A DNA stretch of 64,000 nt from Apophysomyces variabilis (taxonomy: Eukaryota; Mucoromycota; Mucoromycetes; Mucorales; Mucoraceae), in the NCBI GenBank assembly GCA_002749535.1, contig MZZL01000393.1:992739-1056738 (forward strand). Direction: 5' to 3'. Positions 1-12,600 of the stretch are shown piece by piece; position 1 is the stretch's first letter, and each line of letters begins with the position of its first letter. Position numbers and translations under genes: made by a program. A model generated the notes under the pieces. That model ran no database searches, was not told where the DNA came from, and saw only the letters and a program-made list of their open reading frames with translations.

Positions 1-375
1 ATTGAAATTTGTATAATAATAAATTTTATAAAGCTACAAACGTTAATTCTTATATGAACAAAAGTTATAATAGCATTACAGATGATGTCGCTATTATCAA
101 CATCTGCTGAGACTTAACCCATTAACACGCTGAGTATATAATGATTGTAAACATGTAAAATTTCTCTGCAACTTTATAAAAAGATCGAAACAATCTCTGT
201 TTTCATACAATGTAATCACTTATTACTATTTAAAGTTAAATCGGAATACAAAATATAGTCGATGTCATCAAAATAGTGGCCTTTCAACCAATAAGATAAA
301 AGCCTTTGACAATATATTGATAGTTTTTCTTTTGAATGCAGACTCATTTTTATAATTCACAACATTTACATCTAA
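1..375. other. AT-rich upstream region of the Clr4-like gene
   Basis: I see no gene here. The stretch is AT-rich with stops in all frames and probably holds the promoter and 5' leader of the methyltransferase that starts at 376. Confidence 0.4.
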
Positions 376-2004
376 ATGACGCTGGGCGAAGATGAATATT
401 ATGTAAGGTGACATGGCGTAGATCTTTGAGATCTGAATTCTGCGATGCAATGATAACTGAGACGGCTTGATCATAATAGGTCAAACGAGTGGCAGGGAGA
501 AAATATAACGTAGGTATCTCTAACTTCATAGTCACGTATGTCAATTATATGACTTCCCTTGTAATGGTCATTATGAAAAAAAAAACAGGGGAAGACAGCA
601 TTATATCTCATTGAATGGGAGGGATATTCGCTAGAGCATAACACGTGGGAAGCAGCAGAGAATCTTCTTAGTGGCAATGATGCTATGATCAAAGCATTTG
701 AGCAACAACTTGTACAAGAAAACCCAAATCAAAAAAGTATTTTGAGCGTTCACAGCAAAACATTACTGAAAAACACTTGGGATCCGGACGATAATGAAGT
801 TAATTATGCGGAAAGTTCGAAATCGAAGACGCGAAAGAAAGAAAAAGAGGTTGCGTTAGCTCCCAAACGACCACAAGTATTGGATCATGAAATCGACGGA
901 TTGATATCAAGGAAGCTTGTGAAGCTAAGGAAGGGCGAGGTAATATTTTAGATGGATCAATAGATATATGTTAGCTAATTTCTAGGTTTCTTGCAGAGCG
1001 GTATTGAAAAGAGTGTACTCAAAAAATTTGAGAAATCGATTAAGGCTTCAAAAGAAAAAGCACAGGTATGAGGGAGACGCGAGATATCACATGCTTTTAA
1101 GGTGGCTAAGTGACACGTTTATCGACAGACATATAACCAATACCCGTTAATCGATCTCAAACCAGATGTCAAGGTCTTTAAAAATGTCAATCCACCAGTG
1201 ACAGTTGTGAACGAGGTGGACGACGAGCCATTTCCTGCCGAATTCGTTTATGTTGACCGTCTTGTCCACGCTGCAGATGTCCCTGAACCCGATCCCGAGT
1301 TCCTTATAGGATGTCAAGATTGTGATACTAACTGTCGACATGGATCATTTACAAGCGTGCCGGAATCAGTATGTCACGAATATTCCTCTTATAACCGACA
1401 CGGACATGTCACTATCGCCCCAGGAGCGTCCATTACCGAGTGCAATCAGCGATGTTGTTGTGGTCCAAACTGCTACAACCGTGTGGTTCAACGAGGAAGG
1501 AAATTGCCGCTCCAAATTTTCAAGACGAAATCGAAAGGCTGGGGTGTGCGAGCAATGGCTGACATAAAATGCGGAAAATTTGTGGAAGAATACACTGGTG
1601 AGGTGGTGACGAACGTGGAAGGTGAATTTCGGGGTCAAATATACGATAAGCTGGGGTACAGCTACCTATTTGATATGGATTATGCGGAAGACAATGATAC
1701 ACCTGCCAAATATACCATTGATTCATATGTGCTTGGGAACGCCAGTCATTTCTTCAACCATTCCTGTACTCCGAATATAGGCGTCTATGCTGTTTTTTAC
1801 GACAGTGCTGCTGCAGATTATCATCGACTGGCGTTCTTTGCTGTTCGTGATATTAAAAAAGGAGAAGAATTGACTTTTGACTACACTGGTGATAGAGCAA
1901 GTCAACAGCAAGCGTCGGAAGGCAGCAGTAAGAAACTGAAGAAGACCGGAAGGTTTCCGTGTCATTGTGAGGAAAGCGGATGCCGTAAATGGATCTATTT
2001 GTGA
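376..2004 (+). CDS. clr4: Histone H3K9 methyltransferase, Clr4/SUV39 family
   Basis: Predicted to methylate H3K9 in heterochromatin. Exons 376-402, 480-509, 589-939, 997-1065 and 1129-2004 join in phase 0 throughout and give 450 residues. The two tiny first exons complete a chromodomain (residues about 6-50; YLIEWEGY and NTWEAAENL are visible), the methyl-lysine reader. Pre-SET follows from about residue 205, with clustered cysteines (GCQDCDTNC, CCCGPNCYNR). SET carries NHSCTPN and ELTFDY, and post-SET carries CHCEESGC near the C-terminus (GRFPCHCEESGCRKWIYL). Intron 510-588 has CTAAC and TTTT/A-rich signals. Chromodomain plus pre-SET, SET and post-SET in this order is the SUV39/Clr4 arrangement. 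The start ATG at 376 is inferred from the chromodomain; the rest is firm. Confidence 0.92.
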
Positions 2005-5000
2005 AACATTGTCTCCCTTTACTCATCTGGATATAAATGCATGAAAACATAATGTAGATGGTGATTGTTACATGGTCATCTCAATAACAAATGAAAGGAC
2101 TTTACATGGAAATTAGTGGGGACAAAGGGTTTTCTGAACGAACAACTGCTGTTGTCAAAGTGCATTTTGGTTAGCTACATGCACAAATCACGTCGCAGCC
2201 AAAGCCTGACTTTGGGTCTAACTGCCATAAGAATTTGTACTCGTACAGCATCCAACCTATTATAAGAAGTCAGCTTCCCTGCTTAATTGAAGTTTAAGGT
2301 CGCATTTTCTAAAAGTATTTAACATTCATTAACACTTCCGATTCACGCTTTCATTAGTATTTGCACATGAAGTTAAGTAAAAATGCGTTTTCGAGATTCC
2401 ATGAACTATTGTATCTCAGTCGAACGGAAACGGATATCTGTTTGTTCACTTTGTATTTCTCTCGTCCCAATCTCTACTAAATCTTTTCAAGAAAGGGTTG
2501 CGGAAGGGCGGCCACCTGAAGGACATGCTAGGGTATTCAGAGAATAAGTGTGGTGAGCAGGATGGTTTGCCAAAAAAGAAAGGCAATATTGTTGATAGAT
2601 GCTGCGGGCAGTTCCAATCTTGAAAAAGAAGAACACTGGAGAAAAAAGACCCATTCGTCATACCTTGGTTATGGAACACTTGCTTGGCATCCATTCCAAT
2701 GATAAGATCAACAAGTCTATAACAGAGAGTATCTTACCTTGTGAAACCATATTTATCCAGATCGAACCATTCATTGAATGAATTGATATTATCGCCGTAC
2801 TTATTGCCAAGATGTAATCTGATAGATGATAAAGACGACAATGCCTTGGTATTGACAGTGCTAAACATCCATGTAAATGGTGGTAACGGCGATAAAGAGA
2901 ATAGCTTCAGGTACCGAAACGAGTTCTTGCAGTCTATGTACACAGTAAGTTGCTACTCCATTAAAAAATTCTCTACGATATGATTTGTATACGCTTCTGA
3001 TAGGGAATCGTAAACTATAGACAAGGCGTCGCTGTAGCCCCAAAAGTTACCAAAGGGATATACGATCTGAGGGTATCAACCTCTGAATATGGCCCAGCAA
3101 CTCCGGGTTTCTTGAGGTCAGTTGGGATTCGTATCGGAGACTGTCTTGTCCAGTACTAGCTGGCAAGCGCCGTACCAAAAGTTCAGGTTCATTTTGCGGT
3201 TCGGACGTGCAGGCGATCTGGAGTGGATCGCCGCAGGAAACACATGGTCCGGAGACCAAAGGATTACCTTTTTTTTTCGGCTTTTTCCCTCTTGTCGCGC
3301 TTTTCTTCTTCTAACATCGTCTCTCTATTTTCCTACTTTCTTCTTTATTCAATGGATTTAATCAAGAGCGGGGTTTGTTTGCTATACCCGCGAGAAACAA
3401 ATAGCCGGCAGGACATGCTTATTTTATTCCTGTGACCTATGGGGTCCACAATCAGAGCAAACAAGTAAGAATAGTAGATAATCTAACCATCAAAGTAAGA
3501 CTGTGGCATCCTTAGTGCTTCTGTTCTCTATCATGTTTTCACATTGCTTTTTTCCACGCCACGAAAAGCATTGGGCCTGAAAGAGGCAGGCCCACTGAAA
3601 TCAGTAACGCGGACAGTAACCATAAATTGGACATTGAAGAAAATATCAAATCAAATGAGAGCATAACAGAGAGCATCAAAGAGCAGGATTATGGAAGAAA
3701 AGAGGAGATGATTTTTCTTCTGACAACTTGTGTAAATTTCCAAAAATCCTGTACTCAATCGCATTCACTGTTGACAGTCATCAATGGTCAGATCTTTCAA
3801 AAGAAGCAAATTCAAACCATCACTAAAACCTTTGACATGTTGTCGTACGTTAACCGTGGCATTCAACTGTATTGGAGCCGCAAATATTGTAGTCGTAGTC
3901 TATGGTTAAGGCCATAATGTAGTTCATCACTGGAAGGGGTTCCATATGCGAATGTGTTCCATTACAATAATCGTAGCAAAGGTTTTGAACAGAGATGGAT
4001 GAACAGAAGCTCGTAGGCACCAGGGAGTCGATAGCAGTCAGTACTGCACCTATGATTCATGACATATAATTTTGAGATCATGGCTGTTCTTGTGACGTGA
4101 GACGTTTTACTTCATGCAGATATGCGGATCTTGATAACGAAAGCTTTGGATGCCTGGGCTGAAGATATTAATCAGGAATTTGCACTTCAATGGATGCCAT
4201 TAGATAGCAATAAACAAGATATGTAGGAGTGATGGATAGATTGAAATAATTTCAACAATTGAGGGAATATAACCGTGTATTTCTGTAAATAAGACTTTCC
4301 TCTGCGTAAGAACTGACGGTTGTATTATCTGCTAAGGGCATAGGTCTGAAATTTGACGGTTCAAGGATAGAGAAACATTAGAGACTTAAGGAAATTTGTA
4401 GAAAACGAAAGAAGGTCAATTTAATCGTGATAGACAGCTATTAGGATAAGGAGTAGACAGTGATTTAAGTCAGCAACATCACAGAACGAACAATAATGCT
4501 TTCTTTGTTTTAATATACCTGATTCTCAGTTGTGCATACGTTATACTTAGAGTAGCAGTCTTTCTTGCCATGTCCACGTCGAATACACATTTTGTTCCAT
4601 ACTGCTATGCATCGCATTCCATTAAGAATAAAGAAAGGAAAGAAAAACGTCTTGTTTTAAAAGTTATTCACTCTGGCCGCATAGGTAGCTGTGCCACGTG
4701 GTACAAACATCTTACTTTTGCATAAAGTCTTAGCTACTGACCATCTCAAACTTCATTTCACATCCCATTTCATGTCTCGTGGCTTGATCTCGGAAAACGT
4801 CTTTAGAGTGTTATAATCAATTATAGCATATCCGTAGATATGTCGTCCAGGTAATTAAAAAGAGTTGAATACCAATGTCCTTGATATATTTACCTTTGTA
4901 TGTTTGAGTTTTATAGCGACTAATTCAAAACTAAGAAATGGTCATGCATCGAGAGGGACGACAAGCAGTCTCTCCATGCGATGTGCATAACATGACTATA

Positions 5001-5440
5001 GGATCGGAACAGCTAATACATGCTTAATGTTACCTTGTGGGATCAACTAGCCTATATATCGTTTTTAACAGACACGAACATCTTTCTCAGCCAATGTAAA
5101 TCGTGATAATGCAGTAACTGCGATAAAGCCATCAGCTCTTGTGGCTCTGTTCCATTGAATTGGAGTTTCAAAGAATACTATCATAAAGTAGTAAGAGCAT
5201 GAGATTTGACTGTTGCTTTTATTGTTAGATTTTATAAAAGCAGGGCTCTTTTCTTTGGACGTTGAGCGTTCTTGTACTGTGCTGGCGCGAAATTTCCTAT
5301 TTGTTGGCGTAGAACGTACTTTTCGAGTGGCGCAAATTTCCTTGCAAAGGATTATAGGTCGATGGTGGCTTTGTTTTGACCACCGCGAAAGGCAATTCTC
5401 CTTTTCTTCACTTTTCTAAGGCCAAACAAGAAAGGACGCG
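2005..5440. other. Gene-poor region with decayed ORF fragments
   Basis: No intact gene could be built in these 3.4 kb. Short open stretches that look like former coding sequence occur at about 2480-2625, 2735-2945, 3130-3260, 3627-3917 and 4120-4225 on the plus strand. They are broken by stops and change frame with no usable splice sites. The last part should contain the promoter of the small ATP synthase gene at 5441. It could be pseudogene debris or old repeat DNA. Confidence 0.4.
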
Positions 5441-5697
5441 ATGGCAGGACATTACGTTATTGCAGGCAGAGCAATTCCTAACCACATCGTATGTCCTACC
5501 GTTAACATTCTATCTGTGCACTGAGCGAATCCTTTTAGATCTCCATTGGTTTTATCAGTGCCTATGCAGCTGCTGGTGTCGCTTTCACCATGAAGCCCAA
5601 GGCCGCTCAACCTGCCACTCCTCCAATTAAGGCTGCCTCTGCCGAGGAAGAAGCATTCATTCGCAACTTTTTAAAGCAAGCTGATGAGAAGAACTAA
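5441..5697 (+). CDS. ATP19: Mitochondrial ATP synthase subunit k
   Basis: A small inner-membrane subunit of F1Fo-ATP synthase that in yeast associates with dimers of the enzyme. Exon 1 is 5441-5488 (MAGHYVIAGRAIPNHI) and exon 2 is 5539-5697, separated by a 50-nt intron (GTATGT..TTAG). The product is 68 residues, the same length as yeast Atp19. The N-terminal motif (HYxxxGRAIPNH), one hydrophobic segment (ISIGFISAYAAAGVAFT) and a charged tail with EEEAFIRNFLKQADEK match the family. The second exon is open upstream only as far as the intron, so a plain ORF scan misses the gene. Confidence 0.9.
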
Positions 5698-7154
5698 GAC
5701 GACGCGTTCAACGCTAAATTAAAAGAAATCTACCAACAATAGAAATTGTAGCAACGCTGTATCATCGACAAACCATTCTTAATGAAAGCTTAAAATATCT
5801 TTTTCTATCTGAAGATTGCAACAATTGTGTGTATAGCCCTGCTTGGTAAACCAGGTCTTTCACGATACTGATACATTTCGTCGCCGTGACAACACTTCAG
5901 CGATCGAATGTAGGCTTGAGGGCCTTTTGCTATTTTAACCGAGTTGCTATCTCTCTTCAAATTAAGAGGTGCTATATCGAGCGCTTATGCCTGGCGTCAG
6001 CATTTTTGGATTGCTATTTTCTTTTTGTTTCTTGGTGATTTCCGCAGGATTCGTACCCCTTGCATGATCGCTTCCATGCACTGAGACGACAAGTATGGTT
6101 GAAATCGGAATGACTCTGTCCATAGGTCTTTCCGCTTTTCTTGTCCTTCCAAAATAAGAATCTCAGGTTATCTCTAGTATATCACAAGCAGAACTTCTTA
6201 ACACGATCTATTGTAATGGTCGTCGTTGTGTGGTACTCGGGTTAAGCCAGCGATTGCGAAATTCGTGCAAATTGTTATTGCTTCTTTCTTTCATGATTCA
6301 GAAATACACAGCTTATGCCTGAGTACGATTTGATATCAACCATCCTTAAGAGCCCGCTCTGGAAACTTTTCCTTTAAGTCTGATCCAGAAACGGGATTAA
6401 CATAGATTTGTAATTCTCGCTACTGCATAGGTGGAAACAAGGTATGGTCTGCTGCGAATACCGTATGCGGGTCCCTTAGGAACTTGAAGGTAGGAAGAAC
6501 CCCTAATACTTTCCTATAGTGTCGATGTACCGTTAGTTCCTCTTTCTTATTCGGCTTGATAGTCAACAGAATAGCATCAACCCTTTATAGCATTGGGTCC
6601 ATCCATTGTTGATGTTTGCCCCTTAACATACATTGCAGTTTTTCGATCCGGTTTTCTGGTTATCGAAAGAGAGCCGTAAACAAAAATGTCGGAGGCACCT
6701 GGTTTGGTACAAGTGTATCTGTTGTCTGTAAATCACACCTGCATATGATGAATTTATTGTATCTAAATGTATCATTTCACTTACCCTTTTATCTTATTTA
6801 GTTAATTTACAGTATGGGTTTTCTTCGGCTCGTTCCTTCTATTAACCACCCTTCACCGGGGCAATGCTTATTCGACGGTAGACCAAACATATATCAGTCC
6901 TCGTTGAACACCATAGGTAAAATCAATAGAATGAAACAAGTGAATTCTTGACTTCTCGAAATGTATCATGGTCAGGAATTTCTTTGTAGAAAATCTTTTG
7001 CGTAAGCACCAGGCTTAACGGCAAGATGGCGTTTCTAGCAATGTTAATTGTATTATGCAGTAGTATCATCAAATCTCTCGATCGAAGAACAATCGGAACT
7101 TTAATGAATACACACGAAATGAGTAATGAAAGATTTAAAAATAACAAAGGTACT
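5698..7154. other. Intergenic, no gene seen
   Basis: About 1.45 kb between ATP19 and the convergent expansin-like gene. Only short random ORFs are present, and I see nothing I can name. Confidence 0.4.
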
Positions 7155-7769
7155 CTAAGCAGCGGGTCTACTGGGGTAAAGCTTGGACTTCTGACATCTC
7201 ACAGGCTTCCAGCTAATGTCCAAAACACCAAGATCAAGGTCGCCCTTGGGAGCAATCTTCTTGAAAGCAGCAGGGGTAAGATCGATGGCCTTACCGACCT
7301 TGCAGCCTGCACATTTGTCTACAATCTTGACGACGACCGACAGGTTTCTTTGCTTATTGTTGGTGATCTTCATGCATTTGTAGCAGTTCTCAAATTTGTG
7401 CATGGCCTTTTACAGAAGGTTAGGAAACACTTCCAGGATATATTTGCGATAATTTACCATAGCACCGATCATTGAGTGGACTGTTGCGTGGTAGGGAGGA
7501 AGTCCATTACGGTCGTAGCAAGCAGCGTTTTTCAAGTCGCTTCCAGAGTACCTAAACAATGAAAATAAGACAATGTTTTCGTTTTATGTTTCATTCACTT
7601 ACCAGGTACCACGGCCACGCTTTTCGAGGCCAACCTCGGTCGTATTTCCCAGAGTCATCAAGGTGGCGATTCCACGTCTTTCCAGAACAGAGTCTTCATC
7701 TTCAGCACGGACCGAGGCCGAAAAGATAGCAACGAAAAGGCACAATGTGAGATAAAGGAATGTCTTCAT
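7155..7769 (-). CDS. Secreted RlpA/expansin-like double-psi beta-barrel protein
   Basis: Exons (transcript order) 7603-7769, 7458-7551 and 7155-7406 join cleanly to 170 residues; both introns are 51 nt. Residues 1-21 form a signal peptide (MKTFLYLTLCLFVAIFSASVRA). A short KR-containing pro-region follows, then an RlpA-like double-psi beta-barrel: GRGTWYSGSDLKNAACYDRNG, paired cysteines (ENCYKCMKI), VVKIVDKCAGC and AIDLTPAAFKKIA, ending in a WKPVRC strand. These are the landmarks of small fungal expansin/barwin-like proteins, which are secreted and bind wall polysaccharides; no enzymatic activity is implied. A TTTATAA motif lies roughly 90 nt upstream of the start. Confidence 0.88.
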
Positions 7770-9613
7770 TTTACGGTTGAAAGAAAGAAAAAAGAGACGA
7801 AAGAAATGGCAATCGGGCGGGATTATAAGAGGAAAAAATGCGCTATCCAGCACTCAGGTTATAAAAGGTGTGCATCGTGGCAACACAGAAGTATATTAGA
7901 TCACACTTTGCATTCATTCATCTTCATTGTCCCTCATGCTTTCCTTTCCCACACCTCTCTCCACCTCTCTCTCATATGCTACTATCTTTCACTGTCTATT
8001 ACACCCTTCCTAGAACAAAAAGATGGATGCAATAGATCGATCACCGTCAGCTTTCCTCGTACGACATCACGTTGCTATTTCTGTCAAATTGATAGATATA
8101 AACGGAGAACGACCTTGCACGAAGTTCTAATAACTAGTTACACAATAAATTTATCGGGTCTTGAAATTTTCAAAGTGCTCTTTGTTGTATCACATTAATT
8201 AAATCCAAATGTTTATTTTGGCAGCAAATGCGGTAGAAAATTCAGTTTCTCTCTCTCTTCGGCACATATGTGCAGGTACTCCACCAATTTTGAAACTGCA
8301 AGAAAAGTACTAGATAAGAACGATAAATCAAGAAACCCAGATAATAACTGTGATGCGCAGCGAAGTCTCTCAATTTACCAATAAACAAAACCAAACACTG
8401 ATTCAAAAAGGAAAATGGACAGAAGGAGCAGTTAACAGACCGAATAACAAAGACAGCCTTCCTCTTCTGTCCTGGCCATGATCCTGCTGTTCCCAGGCAC
8501 CAGTTCGTCGCTCGAGTAGCTTGCCAAGCTGACCAGCTAAAGTTTGATCAACTGTGGTCCCAAGTCCCAGGTCCGTCCTGAATTTCAAGTCTTGAGCGGT
8601 ATATTCGGACCGAGCCCTGATTCATGAGGCAACAAAACGCCATGAATGGTCAAAATTTACAACTTTTCGTTTTACAAGAAAAGTTATATCCAAAATCAGA
8701 CACTCAAGGTTGCTTCCATAGTCATCCTCCGTTGCAATGTTCTTTGTGCCACCTTTTCCCTTCGTTTCCAAGCCCCCGGTATTGAGTTCCACGCCTAGTT
8801 CCTCGTGGACTTCATTATTATTATGCTATATTCCTTTTATTTCAATGTCCCAATATTATGGTCTATATCATGATTACCATAGCTATAACTACTCCGAGGC
8901 ACAATGAAGGCCTCAGGGCTAAGCTGAGTACAACGGTGTGGCTACTAAGCATTGAAAGATTGTATAAAAGAGAGCTTTGATGGTACTTCATTTCATCTAG
9001 ACTTCATGACCGGCTGTTAAATCGGATCTATGATACCACGTGCGATAAGCTATTAGAAGATCATCTACGCTTGTTATTTGTTCATGAACGGTAGTCTCTC
9101 TACGTCTTAACCCTAAAGAAATGGGCCAGTGGGCTAATATTTTCGCGGTGCGTCGTGCTACATGTTTGTTTTGGTTAGACTGATTGCATAACATGTCTGG
9201 AGGGAAGCATCTTATGGTTTACATCGGTGGACTTCAAGACTTGAAGTGGCCAACTGGCAATTTACTGTTTCGAGTAAAAACATACATCATGCTATTCGGT
9301 TTCCTTATTATGAGCTACGTACCAGGGCTTAGTTTAAATCAAACAATGATAACAGGTCGCCATCAATGATGATCTTTTAGAAAAGCCAACTGATGAATAA
9401 ACCAGTTTCAAGAATCTATGCAGGACCAGCCATATCAGGATCAATTTTCGAGTAGATGCACTCGAAATGCAAATAGGCATGGAATATTCAGTAGAACAAC
9501 GAAGAGGCACATTACAAATTCCGAAAATGCTTCGTCAAAATTCGGGAAACAGCCATACATATATCTAGATCTCAGATCCGGCCTGAATATATTCTTAAGA
9601 AGAGTATTTAGAA
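7770..9613. other. Intergenic, shared 5' side of the expansin-like gene
   Basis: Contains the promoter side of the expansin-like gene, with a pyrimidine-rich leader and a TATA-like motif. A 61-codon open stretch on the minus strand at 8403-8588 has somewhat higher GC but no recognisable domain. Otherwise nothing is seen before the 3' end of the next minus-strand gene at 9614. Confidence 0.35.
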
Positions 9614-12600
9614 TTAATGTGCTATTGGCATACGCTTGCGTCCATGAGTTGTGCGGCCTTTGCTATCTGAGACATCCACCTGCGGAATGCCCAATTCGTC
9701 ACATTTGTTCAAGGCAAGACTAAGTCGGACAGCCATACGATATTCAAAATCGTACTTTGTGCAAGAAAGCGCTAGCTGCCAGAGCTTCCTGCTCTTCCGG
9801 TAGTTACCTAGTCCCCAAGCTGTCACTCCGGATTCTAGTCCGCCGGTTTAGTTTTGGCTCGATAACAAAGAACTTTCTTTTCGCTCCAATTTGGAAAACA
9901 CACTTACCCCAATAGGCAAAAGGGACCACCCATGACTCGTATTTAATACAGTGAACATGATCCAGAATCCAGTTCAGGTGGGCAATACATTCATTGTGGC
10001 GTTTAAGTGCATTTAGCACTGCCGATTTGGTCAATAATAGAACAGCTCGTTGATCATAATAATCAGGTGGGTTCGTGGTTGGCACGAGCTCGCGCAAGCG
10101 GATGTTGTATTCCACCTTTTCACGTTCGTAGATCATTTCAAGCGTCCGCTGCACAACATCCAGACATTTTTCGAGAACGTCCTCCTCCATTTGCTCAAAT
10201 GCATTCCATACAAGAAGTAGTTCAAGTCCAGGAAGACTGAAGTCCATATCTTGATAACCGCTACGCTGGAAAAACTCCACCTTTCTTTGAACATAGGTAT
10301 CAATGTACGTTTTACGTCCCGGCTGCTCTTTCGCCAACTGAGGAACTTCTGCAAATGCGAGAATACCTTCAGTACGTTGACCTAGCATCTCTCGGCACGC
10401 GCCAACGAAATATTTGGAGAATGCGGGTGACCAGTACTTCTCCCGACTCAGCTCTTCGAAATAGTTGGCTGCACCAGCCCAATCCAGCTGCAGTGCCTTA
10501 TTAAATCCAATTTCGTAATCAGACATTTGTTTCATCGCTGCTTCCGCCCATTCGCCACGACTGCATTCCACGGCATAGCTGAACGACTGAGTTGACAAGG
10601 GTATGTTCCTAGCGACTCGTGCAATACGAGCTGCAAAAAAAAAGAAAAAGCAGGAGTTCGGATGGTTCTTTTGAGCATCTAAGAGACATTCGATAGCAGG
10701 ACCCATTAAATCCTTGGCATAAATCTGTGGTGCAAACGATGTAAGAATCGAATAATAACCCAGAAGCCTATGCAATGAGTTAGTTTCGCCCCATTTACTA
10801 AAAGAAATACACTCACGTCAAGGATGCAAGAGGTGAACGTATGCCTCTACCCTCTAGACTTAATTTCAAAAGGGCAAAGGCAAGCTGCTTGTCGCTTTTC
10901 CATCCAAGGATGGAAAAAATTTTGAGAATCTTGGATGGCATAGAAGAAAGTAAGAGATGGACGGCACCAATACCGAATTGAATAGCAGAAATCGTGTCAC
11001 GGTCCATGTGCTTGGTATACTCTTGACCCATTCGTTTGTACTCTTGCCATACGATGCTGTAGCTATTATATGCTATATATTAAGCTTTAAATTTAGTATG
11101 TTACAGGCTTTTCATACTGCTTGCTACCTCTTCGTAGATTCAATCCACATTTTAAGTACCCAGTAACACCTTCCTGCGTCATTTGCAAGACACCCATGCA
11201 TAGACAACATTCAGCCTTTATCACATGAGCACGCAAAACGCCATTAGGCATGAAAATGGGTGTTCCATTTGAACCAGCACTATTGACGTTAGATGAAGGT
11301 ATCGTTGGACTGGACGGCAAGCCGGTACTATCCATACTGAGAAATGATGAGAAATACTGAGTGAACGCCTCCTTTAAAGGCTTTTTGTATGATGTATTGT
11401 CAATTTGCGCTTTTGCCACGGTATAGGCCGTTGCAAGGGCATCCATAGCGATCTGGATGTCTTGTTCATGATAAGTCTATATCTCGGTGTTAGCTGACTT
11501 CCTGGTTCACGGGGTATAAATATTTCGCCCACCATCATAGCTATAGAAATAAATGGAAAGATAGTATGAGAAATATTCTTTAACCTTACACATTGCATTT
11601 TTACCTTTGATGAAAGCCATTGAACCAAGCCCAAGCGCATACAGAGGGTCACTGGCAAATCCTGGTTACTTCATGCAAATACAAGCTGATCCCTTACATG
11701 CTTGCCTTTGTTTGGAAGACTGCTTTGGCTTTCATAAACTTGTTATCAAACAAGTAGCGCATTCCTTCCCTTACAGGCTCATCTAGCATACGATAAGTAA
11801 ATGCTAGTATTTTTCAACTATAGCTATGCCTTACCGGCTTCTTCTTGCTCACGAGGACCCAAATGATTGGGAGGGACATTCTTTGCGTCAATCAATTGAA
11901 TAGCAATCACATTGTCTCTAAAGACGTCAAGATCGGCCGGTTCCTCTATCGAGTACTCGAATTCACGACTATGATCGGCCCGCTGGCGATCCTCAGACGT
12001 GATCCTTTCTTCGTTTTGTTTTGCAGATATATCATTCGATCCATCGACTTCTCGGGCACAGTCTTTCACTGCAGGCAAAATTTCCCCTAGGCAATCGCGA
12101 CCTTCGGAGGACAATGGTTGCTCCATTGATTCCTTATCATTTTCGGCTGTGGACTCTGGATGTATAAACTGCGCACCCATGAATATCCCGCTATCCTTGC
12201 CTTCAACAACAACTCCCATATTAGGACCGACACCGTCTTGTCCTCGTTCGCTATCGGTGCCCCATGTATGTGTATGGTGTTCTGGCACCGCATTATTACC
12301 GTTTTGATATGCTTCCCCAACATGATTTCCTTCTTGGGAAACGGTGTTTTCTGAGACCTGAATGTTCAATGTGCTATTCTCCGCTGCGTGGTCTTCCGCT
12401 GAGGCCATCTTCGCTTCCTTCTTATCTATTTCGCTTGTTTGCATAGACTCTTTTTCGCAATCACCGTCCACGGAAATTTGCCTTTCGTTTTCGCTGACGG
12501 AGATCTCTATTGGTTTGCAATCTATTGGCACAGTAGGTACGTTTGGCACCGTTTGCACCTTATCCTCTTTCTTCTCATTTGTTCTCTCCATCTCCTCGAC

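Noticed and set aside
268..692. Three minus-strand ORFs of 64-73 codons
   Set aside because: They overlap the phase-joined chromodomain exons of the Clr4-like gene on the plus strand and have no domain of their own.
7806..8198. 130-codon plus-strand ORF
   Set aside because: It lies over the promoter and pyrimidine-rich leader of the expansin-like gene; His/Ser/Leu-rich sequence reflects CT-rich DNA.
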